This document shows, piece after piece, positions 50,717 to 58,860 of a DNA stretch of 64,000 nt; positions within the stretch are counted from its first letter, which is position 1, and each line of letters opens with the position of its first letter. Source of the stretch: Chitinophagales bacterium (GTDB lineage: Bacteria; Bacteroidota; Bacteroidia; Chitinophagales; Saprospiraceae). The notes below the pieces were generated by a model, which was not told where the DNA came from, ran no database searches, and was given only the letters and a program-made list of their open reading frames with translations. The stretch lies in contig JAAFJN010000001.1 of assembly GCA_013298845.1 (NCBI GenBank), positions 516,948 through 580,947 of the forward strand. The letters are read 5' to 3'. The translations under genes were made by a program, and so were the position numbers.

Positions 50717-51301
50717 ATGCACGATATCGAACCACACTTCCGCTGGAGGGATACCTATACCGCCGAAACCGACGAACGTTCGCCGTTCTACGGCCGGGAA
50801 TACAGCGAATTTGAGTTTACCCACCAACTCTATAATTTTTACCTGCATCCGCAATGGGATGAAATTGGCTCGCCTACATTGTATTGCAAACTGTTGTACG
50901 TGGATTACGACGACCAATGCGCGCTCATCGAGTTGATTGGCGAATGGAATGACGTGTTGCACAACGACATTATGCACCTCAAACACAATCTCGCCGACGC
51001 GCTTTACGACGCCGGGATCAATAAACTGGTCTTTTTTTGCGAACACGTGCTGAATTTTCACGCCGATTTACACGATGATTATTACGCCGAATGGGCGGAA
51101 GAAATCACCGAAGACGGCGGTTGGATTGTGTTCGTCAATACCCGCCAACACGTGATGGAGGAAATGCACGCCGCACGGATTAACCGATACGCGCATTTTG
51201 GCCCCGAATACAACGATATTAACTGGCGCACCCAAAAACCTTTGGTGGCCTACCAGTTAATTCAGGCGATGGTGGACGGGCGCGTGAAGCGGCTGTTGTA
51301 A
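50717..51301 (+). CDS. Unknown conserved-looking cytoplasmic protein
   Basis: A 194-residue protein rich in Asp, His, Trp and Tyr, with no signal peptide or membrane segment. Distinct blocks are HFRWRDTYTAETDERSPFYGREYSE, FFCEHVLNFHADLHDDYYAEW and DGGWIVFVNTRQHVMEEM. No family is recognised. The start at 50717 (MHDIEPHF) follows the esterase stop by five bases, so it is probably translated from the same mRNA. Confidence 0.75.
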   Translation: MHDIEPHFRWRDTYTAETDERSPFYGREYSEFEFTHQLYNFYLHPQWDEIGSPTLYCKLLYVDYDDQCALIELIGEWNDVLHNDIMHLKHNLADALYDAGINKLVFFCEHVLNFHADLHDDYYAEWAEEITEDGGWIVFVNTRQHVMEEMHAARINRYAHFGPEYNDINWRTQKPLVAYQLIQAMVDGRVKRLL

Positions 51302-51339
51302 CTTATTTCAGGAAAAAACAGTGACAGTAAACGGGTTAA

Positions 51340-52506
51340 CTAAACCGCTACCGATTGCCGGATAAGTTCCGACGGTTGTAGCCCGGTTACGCGTTTTACC
51401 GCCCGGTTAAAGGTGGATTTTGAGTTAAAACCGCATTCAAACGCAATGGCCAGCAGCGTCAAATGTTGCAACGACGGGTCATGGGCTTTCTCCTGAAAAG
51501 TATTTACCCGAAAGGTATTGACGTAATCGTTAAAATTTTTGCCAAAAGCCGCATTGATTACGTTAGATAAATGCGTCGAATGGGTTTCCAACGCTGCCGC
51601 CAATTGGCCCAACGACAAATCGGGCAATAAATAGAGCCGTTCTTGCCGCATGACCATTTCAATTTTATTTTTCCAAAGGTCCAAATCGCGGATGTTTTCC
51701 GAAGCCAAAACCGCTTTTTCCGGCGGCGGCGGCTCCAGTGTGGCCAGTTGCACCGGCGGCATCTCGAACAACAACTGGCGCGGTTGTGGCTGGTTGTACC
51801 CCGCAATACTGATGTAATAAATGCCCGCTGCCACCAACGCCCTTTGTATCCAGATCTCCTGGTAAGATAAATCTACCCAAATCGTGGCCGTAAAAAAGGC
51901 CACTGCGGTACCCGCCAGCACAAACATAACAATCAGAAAATTCCTAAACCACCGAAACTGCAAATCATCGGCGTCTGATCGCTCCGTGGGCAGCCATTTC
52001 CGATAACGGACGTACAGAAGCGCCGATAACACCAAATAAACCAGCACCGATACATTGGAAGGAAGTAGTTCTAACCATATATAGGTGTACAACTTCCCGT
52101 ACATCTGCGTAGCCCACCAATGAACGGCCGCATCGCCCATCAAAAATACCGAAACGTGCTGCACTACGTACAGTGTGTACGGCATAAAGTGCCACCCATC
52201 GCGTCTGCTGAGTGTATAATTGGTGTTTAACTGAGTTTTGAGGTAGTAATAGACCAATGGCCCAAAAATAAAACCCACGTCTTGCGGTAAAAACCACCAT
52301 TCCTGGCCCAGAATGTGAATGCCCATAAATCCCAGCATCCAACTCAGGTTGTGCAGGCAGGCCGCCGTAATGATACCCGCCAAAAAATAATCGGATAAAC
52401 GGGTTTCGCGGTAAGCGCGAACCAGCAGCAGCACCGTATAAATGGCGCCCTGAACAAAAGCGAACAGGAGCACCACGGCGAATAAGTTGAGTTGTATCAG
52501 TCCCAC
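51340..52506 (-). CDS. AraC-family regulator with membrane-embedded N-terminus
   Basis: Protein of 388 residues. The first 230 residues contain about seven membrane helices; the C-terminal 100 residues are an AraC-type double HTH (LSLGQLAAALETHSTHLSNVINAAFGKNFNDYVN, then AIAFECGFNSKSTFNRAVKRVTGLQPSE). Such proteins sense signals in the membrane and bind DNA directly. The start is a GTG inside the end of the upstream gene (10-bp overlap), indicating translational coupling. Targets are unknown. Confidence 0.9.
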   Translation of the reverse strand: MGLIQLNLFAVVLLFAFVQGAIYTVLLLVRAYRETRLSDYFLAGIITAACLHNLSWMLGFMGIHILGQEWWFLPQDVGFIFGPLVYYYLKTQLNTNYTLSRRDGWHFMPYTLYVVQHVSVFLMGDAAVHWWATQMYGKLYTYIWLELLPSNVSVLVYLVLSALLYVRYRKWLPTERSDADDLQFRWFRNFLIVMFVLAGTAVAFFTATIWVDLSYQEIWIQRALVAAGIYYISIAGYNQPQPRQLLFEMPPVQLATLEPPPPEKAVLASENIRDLDLWKNKIEMVMRQERLYLLPDLSLGQLAAALETHSTHLSNVINAAFGKNFNDYVNTFRVNTFQEKAHDPSLQHLTLLAIAFECGFNSKSTFNRAVKRVTGLQPSELIRQSVAV

Positions 52507-52874
52507 AGGTTAAATGTTTTGCCTTGGTCGGTGGCTTGTGCCGTAACCAGTATTTTACCCGTGATGTCGTTGCCTTTTCCGTCCATCATTACCGGTAAAT
52601 CGGTGTCTTTCATCCGTTCCAGCGTGGCACCCACCTGAAGTTCAATTTTTTTGGAACCGTAGGGAAGGTACACCACAATATAAGAACCATATGCGGCTGG
52701 TTTTCCGACTTCGCGTACTTTTAGAATGACCTTACGGGGGAACAAACTATTGTTTTTGACCCAAATACTAACCGTAGATTGGCCCGGCTCCGGGGCGGTT
52801 TGGGCCGGGCAAGAGGTGGCAAAAACACTGGCGAGCAGGGCAATAAGAGCGATAAAAAGCGTGTGTTTATTCAT
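52497..52874 (-). CDS. Small exported protein, possibly a lipoprotein
   Basis: A 125-residue protein with an N-terminal signal (MNKHTLFIALIALLASVFATSC, lipobox-like ATSC), starting at 52874. The mature part (about 30-125) is beta-rich (TVSIWVKNNSLFPRKVILKVREVG, SYIVVYLPYGSKKIEL). No family is recognised. It overlaps the AraC-type gene downstream and probably forms an operon with it, so it could be a sensor or regulated partner. Confidence 0.7.
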   Translation of the reverse strand: MNKHTLFIALIALLASVFATSCPAQTAPEPGQSTVSIWVKNNSLFPRKVILKVREVGKPAAYGSYIVVYLPYGSKKIELQVGATLERMKDTDLPVMMDGKGNDITGKILVTAQATDQGKTFNLWD

Positions 52875-52965
52875 TTTTTTGTGTGTATTGGTGAAATAAT
52901 GCCACAAAAATGGGGAGCACCCGCTTACCCGGCGCTTCAAAATATGTTTTGACACCTATTGTTCT

Positions 52966-53361
52966 TTAATTCGCCGAAACCGGCGCCGTCAATTTAAAAT
53001 GGGGATTGTAAATAATGCCCAAAATATTGCCCCAGGGATCGTACACCGACGCCACAAAAATACCATCGCCTACGTTGGTGGGTACTTCGCAGGGCGTTGC
53101 GCCGTGGTCAATTAAATCATCGTATTTGGCCTGAATATCCTCAACGCCCCAGTAGGTATCCACTCCGCGGGCTTTGTTGCCCGGGGCGGCGTCGGGGTTG
53201 GGTGTAAGCCCCAACTCGTAACCACCCACGTTAAAACCAACGTAAAATGGCTCGTTAAAATACGGTTCGATGCCCAAAATAACCGAATACCAGGCCGTGG
53301 CTTCGTGCAAATCGGGTACGTGGTAAATGGCCGTGCGCAGGCCAAGTAATGGATTTTTCAT
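52966..53361 (-). CDS. VOC-superfamily (glyoxalase/bleomycin-resistance) protein
   Basis: A 131-residue protein with two beta-alpha-beta-beta-beta modules of the VOC fold: MKNPLLGLRTAIYHVPDLHEATAWYSVILG, then YWGVEDIQAKYDDLIDHGAT and VASVYDPWGNILGIIYNP. The final acidic/metal position in many members is kept as a D-P-x-G-N motif. It may be a dioxygenase, lyase or binding protein; the substrate is unknown. The start at 53361 is preferred. A TACCTTTG box lies at 53396-53403 on the minus strand. Confidence 0.88.
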   Translation of the reverse strand: MKNPLLGLRTAIYHVPDLHEATAWYSVILGIEPYFNEPFYVGFNVGGYELGLTPNPDAAPGNKARGVDTYWGVEDIQAKYDDLIDHGATPCEVPTNVGDGIFVASVYDPWGNILGIIYNPHFKLTAPVSAN

Positions 53362-53395
53362 AATAAAATGATTTTTGGTCAAACGATTGCGAGGG

Positions 53396-53403
53396 CAAAG
53401 GTA
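53396..53403 (-). promoter_or_regulatory. -7 box TACCTTTG of the VOC gene
   Basis: Minus strand TACCTTTG, about 34 bases upstream of the preferred ATG at 53361. The palindrome at 53422-53440 covers the -33 region. Confidence 0.45.
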
Positions 53404-53421
53404 AACGGTTTTTTATTTTTT

Positions 53422-53440
53422 AAAAACAAACTGTTTGTTT
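53422..53440. promoter_or_regulatory. Palindrome over the -33 region of the VOC gene
   Basis: AAAACAAAC-T-GTTTGTTTT is a perfect 9-bp inverted repeat. Its place over the promoter of the VOC gene suggests an operator; no regulator gene is adjacent. Confidence 0.45.
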
Positions 53441-53453
53441 TTTTAGAAAAAAG

Positions 53454-53522
53454 ATCGAGCATCCCAACAAACACCTCATCATGCCACGCAGCGTTGATGT
53501 GATATTTGTCAGGATGCTCGAT
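53454..53522. repeat. Large imperfect palindrome of 69 bp
   Basis: ATCGAGCATCC (53454-53464) and GGATGCTCGAT (53512-53522) are perfect 11-bp arms. The inner sequence continues to pair imperfectly (about 16 of the next-inward 21 positions, for example ACAAACACC with the ACAAATATC side). It could be a REP/MITE-like element or a structured RNA. Confidence 0.65.
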
Positions 53523-53605
53523 GCAAAAGAGCGGGCACAATGGCCGCCGACTAAAGTACGGTGGTTCCAAAAAAGTGAACATAACGTAAAAACCCCAGGT
53601 GGACT

Positions 53606-53635
53606 AATCTGCCAAATCTGTAAGATTTGGTAGAT
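53606..53635. repeat. Near-perfect 14-bp inverted repeat
   Basis: AATCTGCCAAATCT, loop GT, and AGATTTGGTAGATT pair at 13 of 14 positions. This resembles dispersed AATCTGCCAAATCT hairpins seen between genes in other Bacteroidota. It lies in a 370-bp gene-less gap. Confidence 0.7.
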
Positions 53636-53751
53636 TTCTGCCGAAAATATGCGCCGCAGGCACCGCAAGCCTATTCGTGCCGTATGCTAACTATGTGCCT
53701 ACAAAACCGCCTATTGTAGACCTGCTCTTTTAAAGCGACAAGGCCGCGCGT

Positions 53752-55989
53752 TTATTTAGTAACGGTAAACAGCGCTTCTTTTACGTTGGCGGAGTTAGGC
53801 CCCACGTACAATTTAAATTTACCCGGATCGCACTTAAATTGTACGGCATCATTCCAATACGAGCGATCTTCGGGGGTGATGTTAAATTGAACGGGTTTGG
53901 CGTCGCCCGGTTCCAGGTGTACCCGCACGAAGGATTTGAGTTCTTTCAACGGGCGGGCCACGTCGGCGGCCGGGTCGTTGATGTAGCATTGTACCGTTTC
54001 GTCCACGGCCATGGTACCTTTATTACTTACGGTAACAAAAGCGGTGAGGGTTTCGGCGTTGCCAATGGTGCTTTTTTCAATGCGGATTTCGGAGTATTCC
54101 ACGGTAGAGTAACTGAGGCCAAACCCAAACGGATAAGCCGGAGTTACCTCCGAATCCAGGTAACCACTGGTCCACAATGTGCCAAATTTTTCCTGCGGAC
54201 GACCGGTGCGCAATTGGTTATAATACAGCGGAACCTGGCCCAAATTGCGCGGGAACGTCATGGGCAAACGACCGCTGAAGTTGGTTTTACCCGTCAATAC
54301 ATCAGCGAGGCCATTGCCGGTTTCGTAGCCCGGTTGCCACGCGACCACAATGGCGTCGAGGTTGGCCGAAGCCCATTCAAATGTTAGCGGGCGGCTGTTG
54401 AACAGCACCATTACCACGGGTTTATTGTTGATTTTGAGGGTTTTGAGCCATTCTTCCTGGTTACCGGGCAACCCAATATTGGCCACCGAACGGCTTTCGC
54501 CGCAGTTGTACCCCATTTCACCTACGCAGGCAATAACGATATCGGCGTCTTTGGCGGCTTCAAAAGCAGTACTTTGAGCCATAACATCACAAACGCCGTT
54601 TTTGCCCACCTGCGCCACTTTTACCTCGTACCCAAGCGCTTCGAGGGCTGGGCGAAGACCTTGCGCCGGTGTCACCACCTGAGTAGAATCATAAGCGCGG
54701 AAACCAATGCCAAGCGTCCAGAAACTCATGTAATCTTTGTTGCCCCGGCTATCGGCATAAGGGCCTACAATGAGCACTTTTTTCTTGGTGGTCGTGGCTT
54801 TCAGGGGCAAAATATTGTTTTGATTTTTGAGCAATACCATTGATTGCGCGGCGGCACTGCGGGCCAGTGTACGGTATTCGGCTTTGCCAATTTGAGATTT
54901 ATTGCGCTCTTTATTGAGGTATTTAAACGGATCATCGAAAAGACCCAGTTCAAATTTGAGGCGCAGTACCCGGCGCACGGCTTCGTCAATTTGAGCCTGC
55001 GTAACGCGGCCATTTTCGAGGGCTTTTTTTAAGCCGCGTTGAAAAGTACCACCAGCCATGTCCATATCGCTGCCCGCTGCCAGGCATTTGGCCGATGCGT
55101 CTATATCATCTTCGGCGGCACCGTGAATAATGGTTTCTCCAAAAGAATTCCAGTCGCTCACAATCATCCCTTTCCAGCCCCATTCGCCGCGCAAAATATC
55201 GGTAATCAGGTGTTTGTTCATACTGGCGGGCGTGCCATTGAGGGTATTAAAGGCATTCATAAAAGTAGCCGCATCGGCTTTAGCGGCGGCTTTAAACGGT
55301 GGCAGTACCATTTCGCGCAGGCGTTGTTCACTCATGTCCACGCTGTTGTAATCGCGGCCGGCTTCACCAAAACCATAACCGGCGTAGTGTTTAACGCAGG
55401 CGGCGAGGGTGGCCTGGTCGTTGAGGTTACGGCCCTGAATTCCCCGGATGCGGGCTTCGGCAATGCGGCTGCCGAGGTAAGGGTCTTCACCGGCACCCTC
55501 CATGCTGCGCCCCCAGCGCGGGTCGCGGGAAATGTCCACCATGGGCGCAAAAGTCCAGTTTTGGCCATCGGCGGCGGCTTCGGTGGCGGCTACGCGTTCA
55601 ATTTGTTCGATGAGCGACAAATTCCACGATGCGGCCTGGGCCAATGGAATGGGGAAAATGGTTTTGTACCCGTGAATGACATCGAAACCAAAAATAAGGG
55701 GAATGCCGAGGCGGGTTTCTTTAACCGCTACCTGCTGCATGGTAATTTTATTGTCGAAATTGGTGTGGCTGAGAATACTGCCAACGCTGCCGTCGCGGAT
55801 GGAATTGAGCAGATTATCTTTTTTTACATCGGTACCGGTAGTGATATCGCCCGGGACCTGGTGCAATTGCCCGATTTTTTCGTCGAGGGTCATCTTGGCC
55901 AGCAGGGCCTCAATTTGTTTGTCGTAATTTTGGGCACTTAGGTTAATCGTAAGTGTTACTAATAGGGAAAATAAGATGAAATAGCGCAT
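53752..55989 (-). CDS. bglX: Glycoside hydrolase family 3 beta-glucosidase (BglX-like)
   Basis: Exported enzyme of 745 residues with a signal peptide (MRYFILFSLLVTLTINLSAQ). The GH3 N-domain (about 35-350) has the nucleophile D279 in VSDWNS and the substrate motifs GFDVIHGYKTIFPIPL and RDPRWGRSMEGAGEDP. The C-domain (about 385-600) has GPYADSRGNKDYM and ACVGEMGYNCGESRS. A fibronectin III-like domain (about 650-745) ends it. It would cleave beta-linked oligosaccharides in the periplasm, complementing the GH9 enzyme. Confidence 0.95.
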   Translation of the reverse strand: MRYFILFSLLVTLTINLSAQNYDKQIEALLAKMTLDEKIGQLHQVPGDITTGTDVKKDNLLNSIRDGSVGSILSHTNFDNKITMQQVAVKETRLGIPLIFGFDVIHGYKTIFPIPLAQAASWNLSLIEQIERVAATEAAADGQNWTFAPMVDISRDPRWGRSMEGAGEDPYLGSRIAEARIRGIQGRNLNDQATLAACVKHYAGYGFGEAGRDYNSVDMSEQRLREMVLPPFKAAAKADAATFMNAFNTLNGTPASMNKHLITDILRGEWGWKGMIVSDWNSFGETIIHGAAEDDIDASAKCLAAGSDMDMAGGTFQRGLKKALENGRVTQAQIDEAVRRVLRLKFELGLFDDPFKYLNKERNKSQIGKAEYRTLARSAAAQSMVLLKNQNNILPLKATTTKKKVLIVGPYADSRGNKDYMSFWTLGIGFRAYDSTQVVTPAQGLRPALEALGYEVKVAQVGKNGVCDVMAQSTAFEAAKDADIVIACVGEMGYNCGESRSVANIGLPGNQEEWLKTLKINNKPVVMVLFNSRPLTFEWASANLDAIVVAWQPGYETGNGLADVLTGKTNFSGRLPMTFPRNLGQVPLYYNQLRTGRPQEKFGTLWTSGYLDSEVTPAYPFGFGLSYSTVEYSEIRIEKSTIGNAETLTAFVTVSNKGTMAVDETVQCYINDPAADVARPLKELKSFVRVHLEPGDAKPVQFNITPEDRSYWNDAVQFKCDPGKFKLYVGPNSANVKEALFTVTK

Positions 55990-56076
55990 ATATATGAAGT
56001 TAATGATTCTTGTCGGGCGGGATTGGAATAAAAGTGGATCTGGAAGTTTTATGGGTATTATTCAAAATATGGGTTG

Positions 56077-56084
56077 CAAAAATA
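56077..56084 (-). promoter_or_regulatory. -7 box TATTTTTG upstream of the GH3 gene
   Basis: Minus strand TATTTTTG matches TAnnTTTG about 88 bases before the GH3 start; no -33 TTG is evident. Confidence 0.3.
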
Positions 56085-56155
56085 GGCAATTTTAATGTAA
56101 AATACGCCGATTGGGAGGGGCGAGAATTTTTTTTGAAAAAAATAAACAAAATGTT

Positions 56156-56185
56156 TTTGTGTTTGAAATTATTAGTTTAATTTTG
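56156..56185 (+). promoter_or_regulatory. recA promoter
   Basis: TTTG (56156-56159), 18-bp spacer and TAATTTTG (56178-56185) fit the phylum consensus well. The leader to the ATG at 56293 is about 100 bases. I see no obvious LexA-type palindrome. Confidence 0.55.
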
Positions 56186-56292
56186 CACCGTTAAATCTTA
56201 AAAGACGGATTCTACACCATTAACAAAACTATTATTCACGCGGTAATTGGCCCGTTTTTCTTTTGGGCTTGTTGCAGTCAAACTCTACTACC

Positions 56293-57363
56293 ATGGCGAA
56301 CGAAAAAGACGCTAAACTAAAAACCTTGGAAGCCACCATTGAACGGCTGGATAAAACGTACGGTAAAGGTACCATTATGCGCCTCGGCGATAAACAAACC
56401 GTTGAGGTGGATGTCATCCCATCCGGCTCTTTGGGGCTTGATATTGCATTGGGCTGCAACGGTTTCCCGAAAGGACGTATTATCGAAATATATGGCCCGG
56501 AATCTTCCGGTAAAACGACATTGGCCATTCATGCCATTGCCGAGTGCCAGAAAAAAGGCGGTATCGCGGCGATTATTGACGCGGAACACGCTTTTGATCG
56601 CTTTTACGCCGAAGCATTGGGTGTAAATTGCAACGATTTGCTCATTAGCCAACCGGATAATGGCGAACAAGCCCTGGAAATTGCCGAAAACCTCATTCGC
56701 TCCGGTGCCGTCGATATTTTGGTCGTGGACTCCGTGGCCGCGTTGGTGCCCCGTTCGGAGATTGAAGGTGAAATGGGTGACTCTAAAGTAGGTCTTCAGG
56801 CCCGCCTCATGAGCCAAGCCATGCGTAAACTTACTTCTTCCATCGGTCGTACCGGTTGCTGCTGCATCTTTATCAACCAGTTGCGCGAAAAAATCGGGGT
56901 GATGTTTGGTAACCCGGAAACCACTACCGGCGGTAACGCACTCAAATTCTACGCTTCCGTGCGTCTTGATATTCGCAAAAGCGGCGCGGCGTTGAAAGAT
57001 AAAGAAGGTAATCTCATTGGTAACCAGGTAAAAGTAAAAGTGGTGAAAAACAAATTGGCACCACCGTTCCGGATTGCTGAATTTGAAATTATTTTTGGAG
57101 AAGGCATTAACAAAACCGGCGAAATTGTGGATCTCGGTGCGCAATTTGACCTGATTCAAAAAAGTGGTGCCTGGTACAGTTACAACGGTGCTAAAATTGC
57201 TCAGGGCCGCGATGCTGCCAAGCAGTTCCTCAACGATAACCCGGAAATGGCGCTTGAAATTGAAACTAAAATTAAAGAGCGTCTCGCTGCCGGCGGTAAC
57301 GTTACTCCCGCTGCCAAAGGCCGTGCCGTAGCCGCCGATTTGGACGAGGACGATGATGCATAA
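56293..57363 (+). CDS. recA: RecA recombinase
   Basis: Recombinase of 356 residues that forms filaments on single-stranded DNA, drives strand exchange and triggers SOS. Walker A is GPESSGKT (68-75), Walker B lies in [14 protein letters not shown], and the DNA-binding loops are around [18 protein letters not shown] and [13 protein letters not shown]. The acidic C-terminal tail (DLDEDDDA) is typical. The start at 56293 (MANEKDAKL) is preferred over an upstream in-frame codon at 56263. Confidence 0.98.
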   Translation: MANEKDAKLKTLEATIERLDKTYGKGTIMRLGDKQTVEVDVIPSGSLGLDIALGCNGFPKGRIIEIYGPESSGKTTLAIHAIAECQKKGGIAAIIDAEHAFDRFYAEALGVNCNDLLISQPDNGEQALEIAENLIRSGAVDILVVDSVAALVPRSEIEGEMGDSKVGLQARLMSQAMRKLTSSIGRTGCCCIFINQLREKIGVMFGNPETTTGGNALKFYASVRLDIRKSGAALKDKEGNLIGNQVKVKVVKNKLAPPFRIAEFEIIFGEGINKTGEIVDLGAQFDLIQKSGAWYSYNGAKIAQGRDAAKQFLNDNPEMALEIETKIKERLAAGGNVTPAAKGRAVAADLDEDDDA

Positions 57364-57416
57364 TTGATGCTCCTTACTGCATGATTATTTCCTTTTCAGT
57401 AAGGGTATTTTACAAT

Positions 57417-57461
57417 AAAAAAAGCGCCACTTTTATCCTTTACGGACGAAAGTGGCGCTTT
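57417..57461. terminator. Bidirectional terminator between recA and the PAP2-like gene
   Basis: AAAAGCGCCACTTT and AAAGTGGCGCTTTT form a perfect 14-bp stem with A runs on one side and T runs on the other, so it can terminate both convergent transcripts. Confidence 0.92.
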
Positions 57462-57467
57462 TCGTTT

Positions 57468-58823
57468 TTACTTGGCTTTTAAAATCAACTTTTCACAAAT
57501 GTATTTCCCGATTTCCCGGCCATTTTTTAGACCGACTACATTGCCGGTGCGATAGTGGATACCACCGTATAAACGGCTCATCCCTACTTCGTTGGCGGCT
57601 TCGTTAAACGATTTAAAACTGCGGGCGGGCAAACCAAACTCAACTTCGGTGCTATCGGTGAATGCTACGTTATCGCCAAAACTGTACGTCAGGGCTGCCG
57701 CTGCCGCTGCCGATATGGTACTGTGTCCGCTGGTGTGTTCGGGGAACGGCGGTGTTTGGATCAAAGGAACCCATTCCGCGTCGATGTATTGGTTGATATA
57801 CGATTCCGGGCGGATCAAATTGGTCTTGTATTTGGTATGCCAGCACGAAATAAAAGCATCGGCAATGGCCGTTACCACCCGCACGTAGGTTTCGGCGGAG
57901 CGCATGATATCGGCTTTTTGGTCGCGGCAGGCGCCGGAGGTAATCAACATCCAGTGGCCACCCGGGCTGATTTTTTTACGACCAAACGACAAGTGGCCGC
58001 TTACCTGCAAAGCAAACGGATTATCGTCCCAGTACCAGGCCGTTAATGAATCGGTGGGGTTCAGGTTATTCACAATATCGTACACTTCTTTGGCCTGATT
58101 GTAAAACGCGCTGCCTTTGGTGGTGCTAAAGGGCAATGGAGGCTCACACGCAAATTGTCCCGCCGAATCCAGTACCCAAGGTCGGATTTTTGACCAGTGT
58201 GGCTCCAAACCATCGGCGTACATCGGTGGGGTTGGGCGCCAGCGGTCCGGGGCTTTGGTATCAATTGTGAATTTGGGTGCGCTGCGGGTTTGGGCGTAAT
58301 TATCTTTTTTTGACCACGCCAAAACGTGTTTGGCCATCGCGTCGCCGTACGCCATGGAGCGGTCGTACACGTCCTGTGGCATATTCATGGCCTTAAATTG
58401 GTCAAAAATATCCTCTTTTAAGGATTCAACCTCGCCTTCGGAAAACACCAATGCCTTACTTACTACCAGCATGGCATTCACCCCGGCGAGCGGATAACAG
58501 TATTCTTTACCCGCTTCTGGCGGTGGGCCAGCCGGGAGGTCGGTCAGTTGCCCGGCCAGGCTTTTGTACTGCGGGAAGCCGGGGGCCATTGCTTCGTAGC
58601 CGGCAATGGTGGAATAAGCAAAAATGCGTGATGCAATGGGTGGCGCAAAAATATCGTAGCGGATAATATCTACGGTGCGGCGGACCCCCGCGTGCAAAAA
58701 TTCGGGATTGTTGGCTTTGGTTTGGTAGTCGTCGCTGACCGGCCCATTACCCGTTGATTTTACGGGTTGTTTGCAGGCGGTGTACGCGAGCAGCATGGTA
58801 AAGAATAGTAAAAAACGCTTCAT
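57468..58823 (-). CDS. PAP2/vanadium-haloperoxidase-like lipoprotein (copy 2, altered motif)
   Basis: A 451-residue lipoprotein (MKRFLLFFTMLLAYTAC, start at 58823) of the same family as the gene at 37.5 kb. KYKTNLIRP (K-X6-RP) and HTSGHSTIS (SGH) are intact. The last motif reads SRLYGGIHYRTGN: the His is kept, but the Asp of SR-X5-H-X3-D is Gly. The Asp normally assists the catalytic His, so activity may be changed or lost. It lies 37 bases after the DPP-IV-type gene on the same strand. Confidence 0.85.
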   Translation of the reverse strand: MKRFLLFFTMLLAYTACKQPVKSTGNGPVSDDYQTKANNPEFLHAGVRRTVDIIRYDIFAPPIASRIFAYSTIAGYEAMAPGFPQYKSLAGQLTDLPAGPPPEAGKEYCYPLAGVNAMLVVSKALVFSEGEVESLKEDIFDQFKAMNMPQDVYDRSMAYGDAMAKHVLAWSKKDNYAQTRSAPKFTIDTKAPDRWRPTPPMYADGLEPHWSKIRPWVLDSAGQFACEPPLPFSTTKGSAFYNQAKEVYDIVNNLNPTDSLTAWYWDDNPFALQVSGHLSFGRKKISPGGHWMLITSGACRDQKADIMRSAETYVRVVTAIADAFISCWHTKYKTNLIRPESYINQYIDAEWVPLIQTPPFPEHTSGHSTISAAAAAALTYSFGDNVAFTDSTEVEFGLPARSFKSFNEAANEVGMSRLYGGIHYRTGNVVGLKNGREIGKYICEKLILKAK

Positions 58824-58860
58824 CAATAGTAAAAGTAAAAAGTTCAAAAAGGATGTGGCA

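Noticed and set aside
55039..55941. 300-codon plus-strand frame
   Set aside because: Antisense to the GH3 gene, which carries the nucleophile and family motifs.
56200..56292. Upstream start of recA at 56263
   Set aside because: The added residues ([10 protein letters not shown]) are not RecA-like; the ATG at 56293 gives a normal N-terminus.
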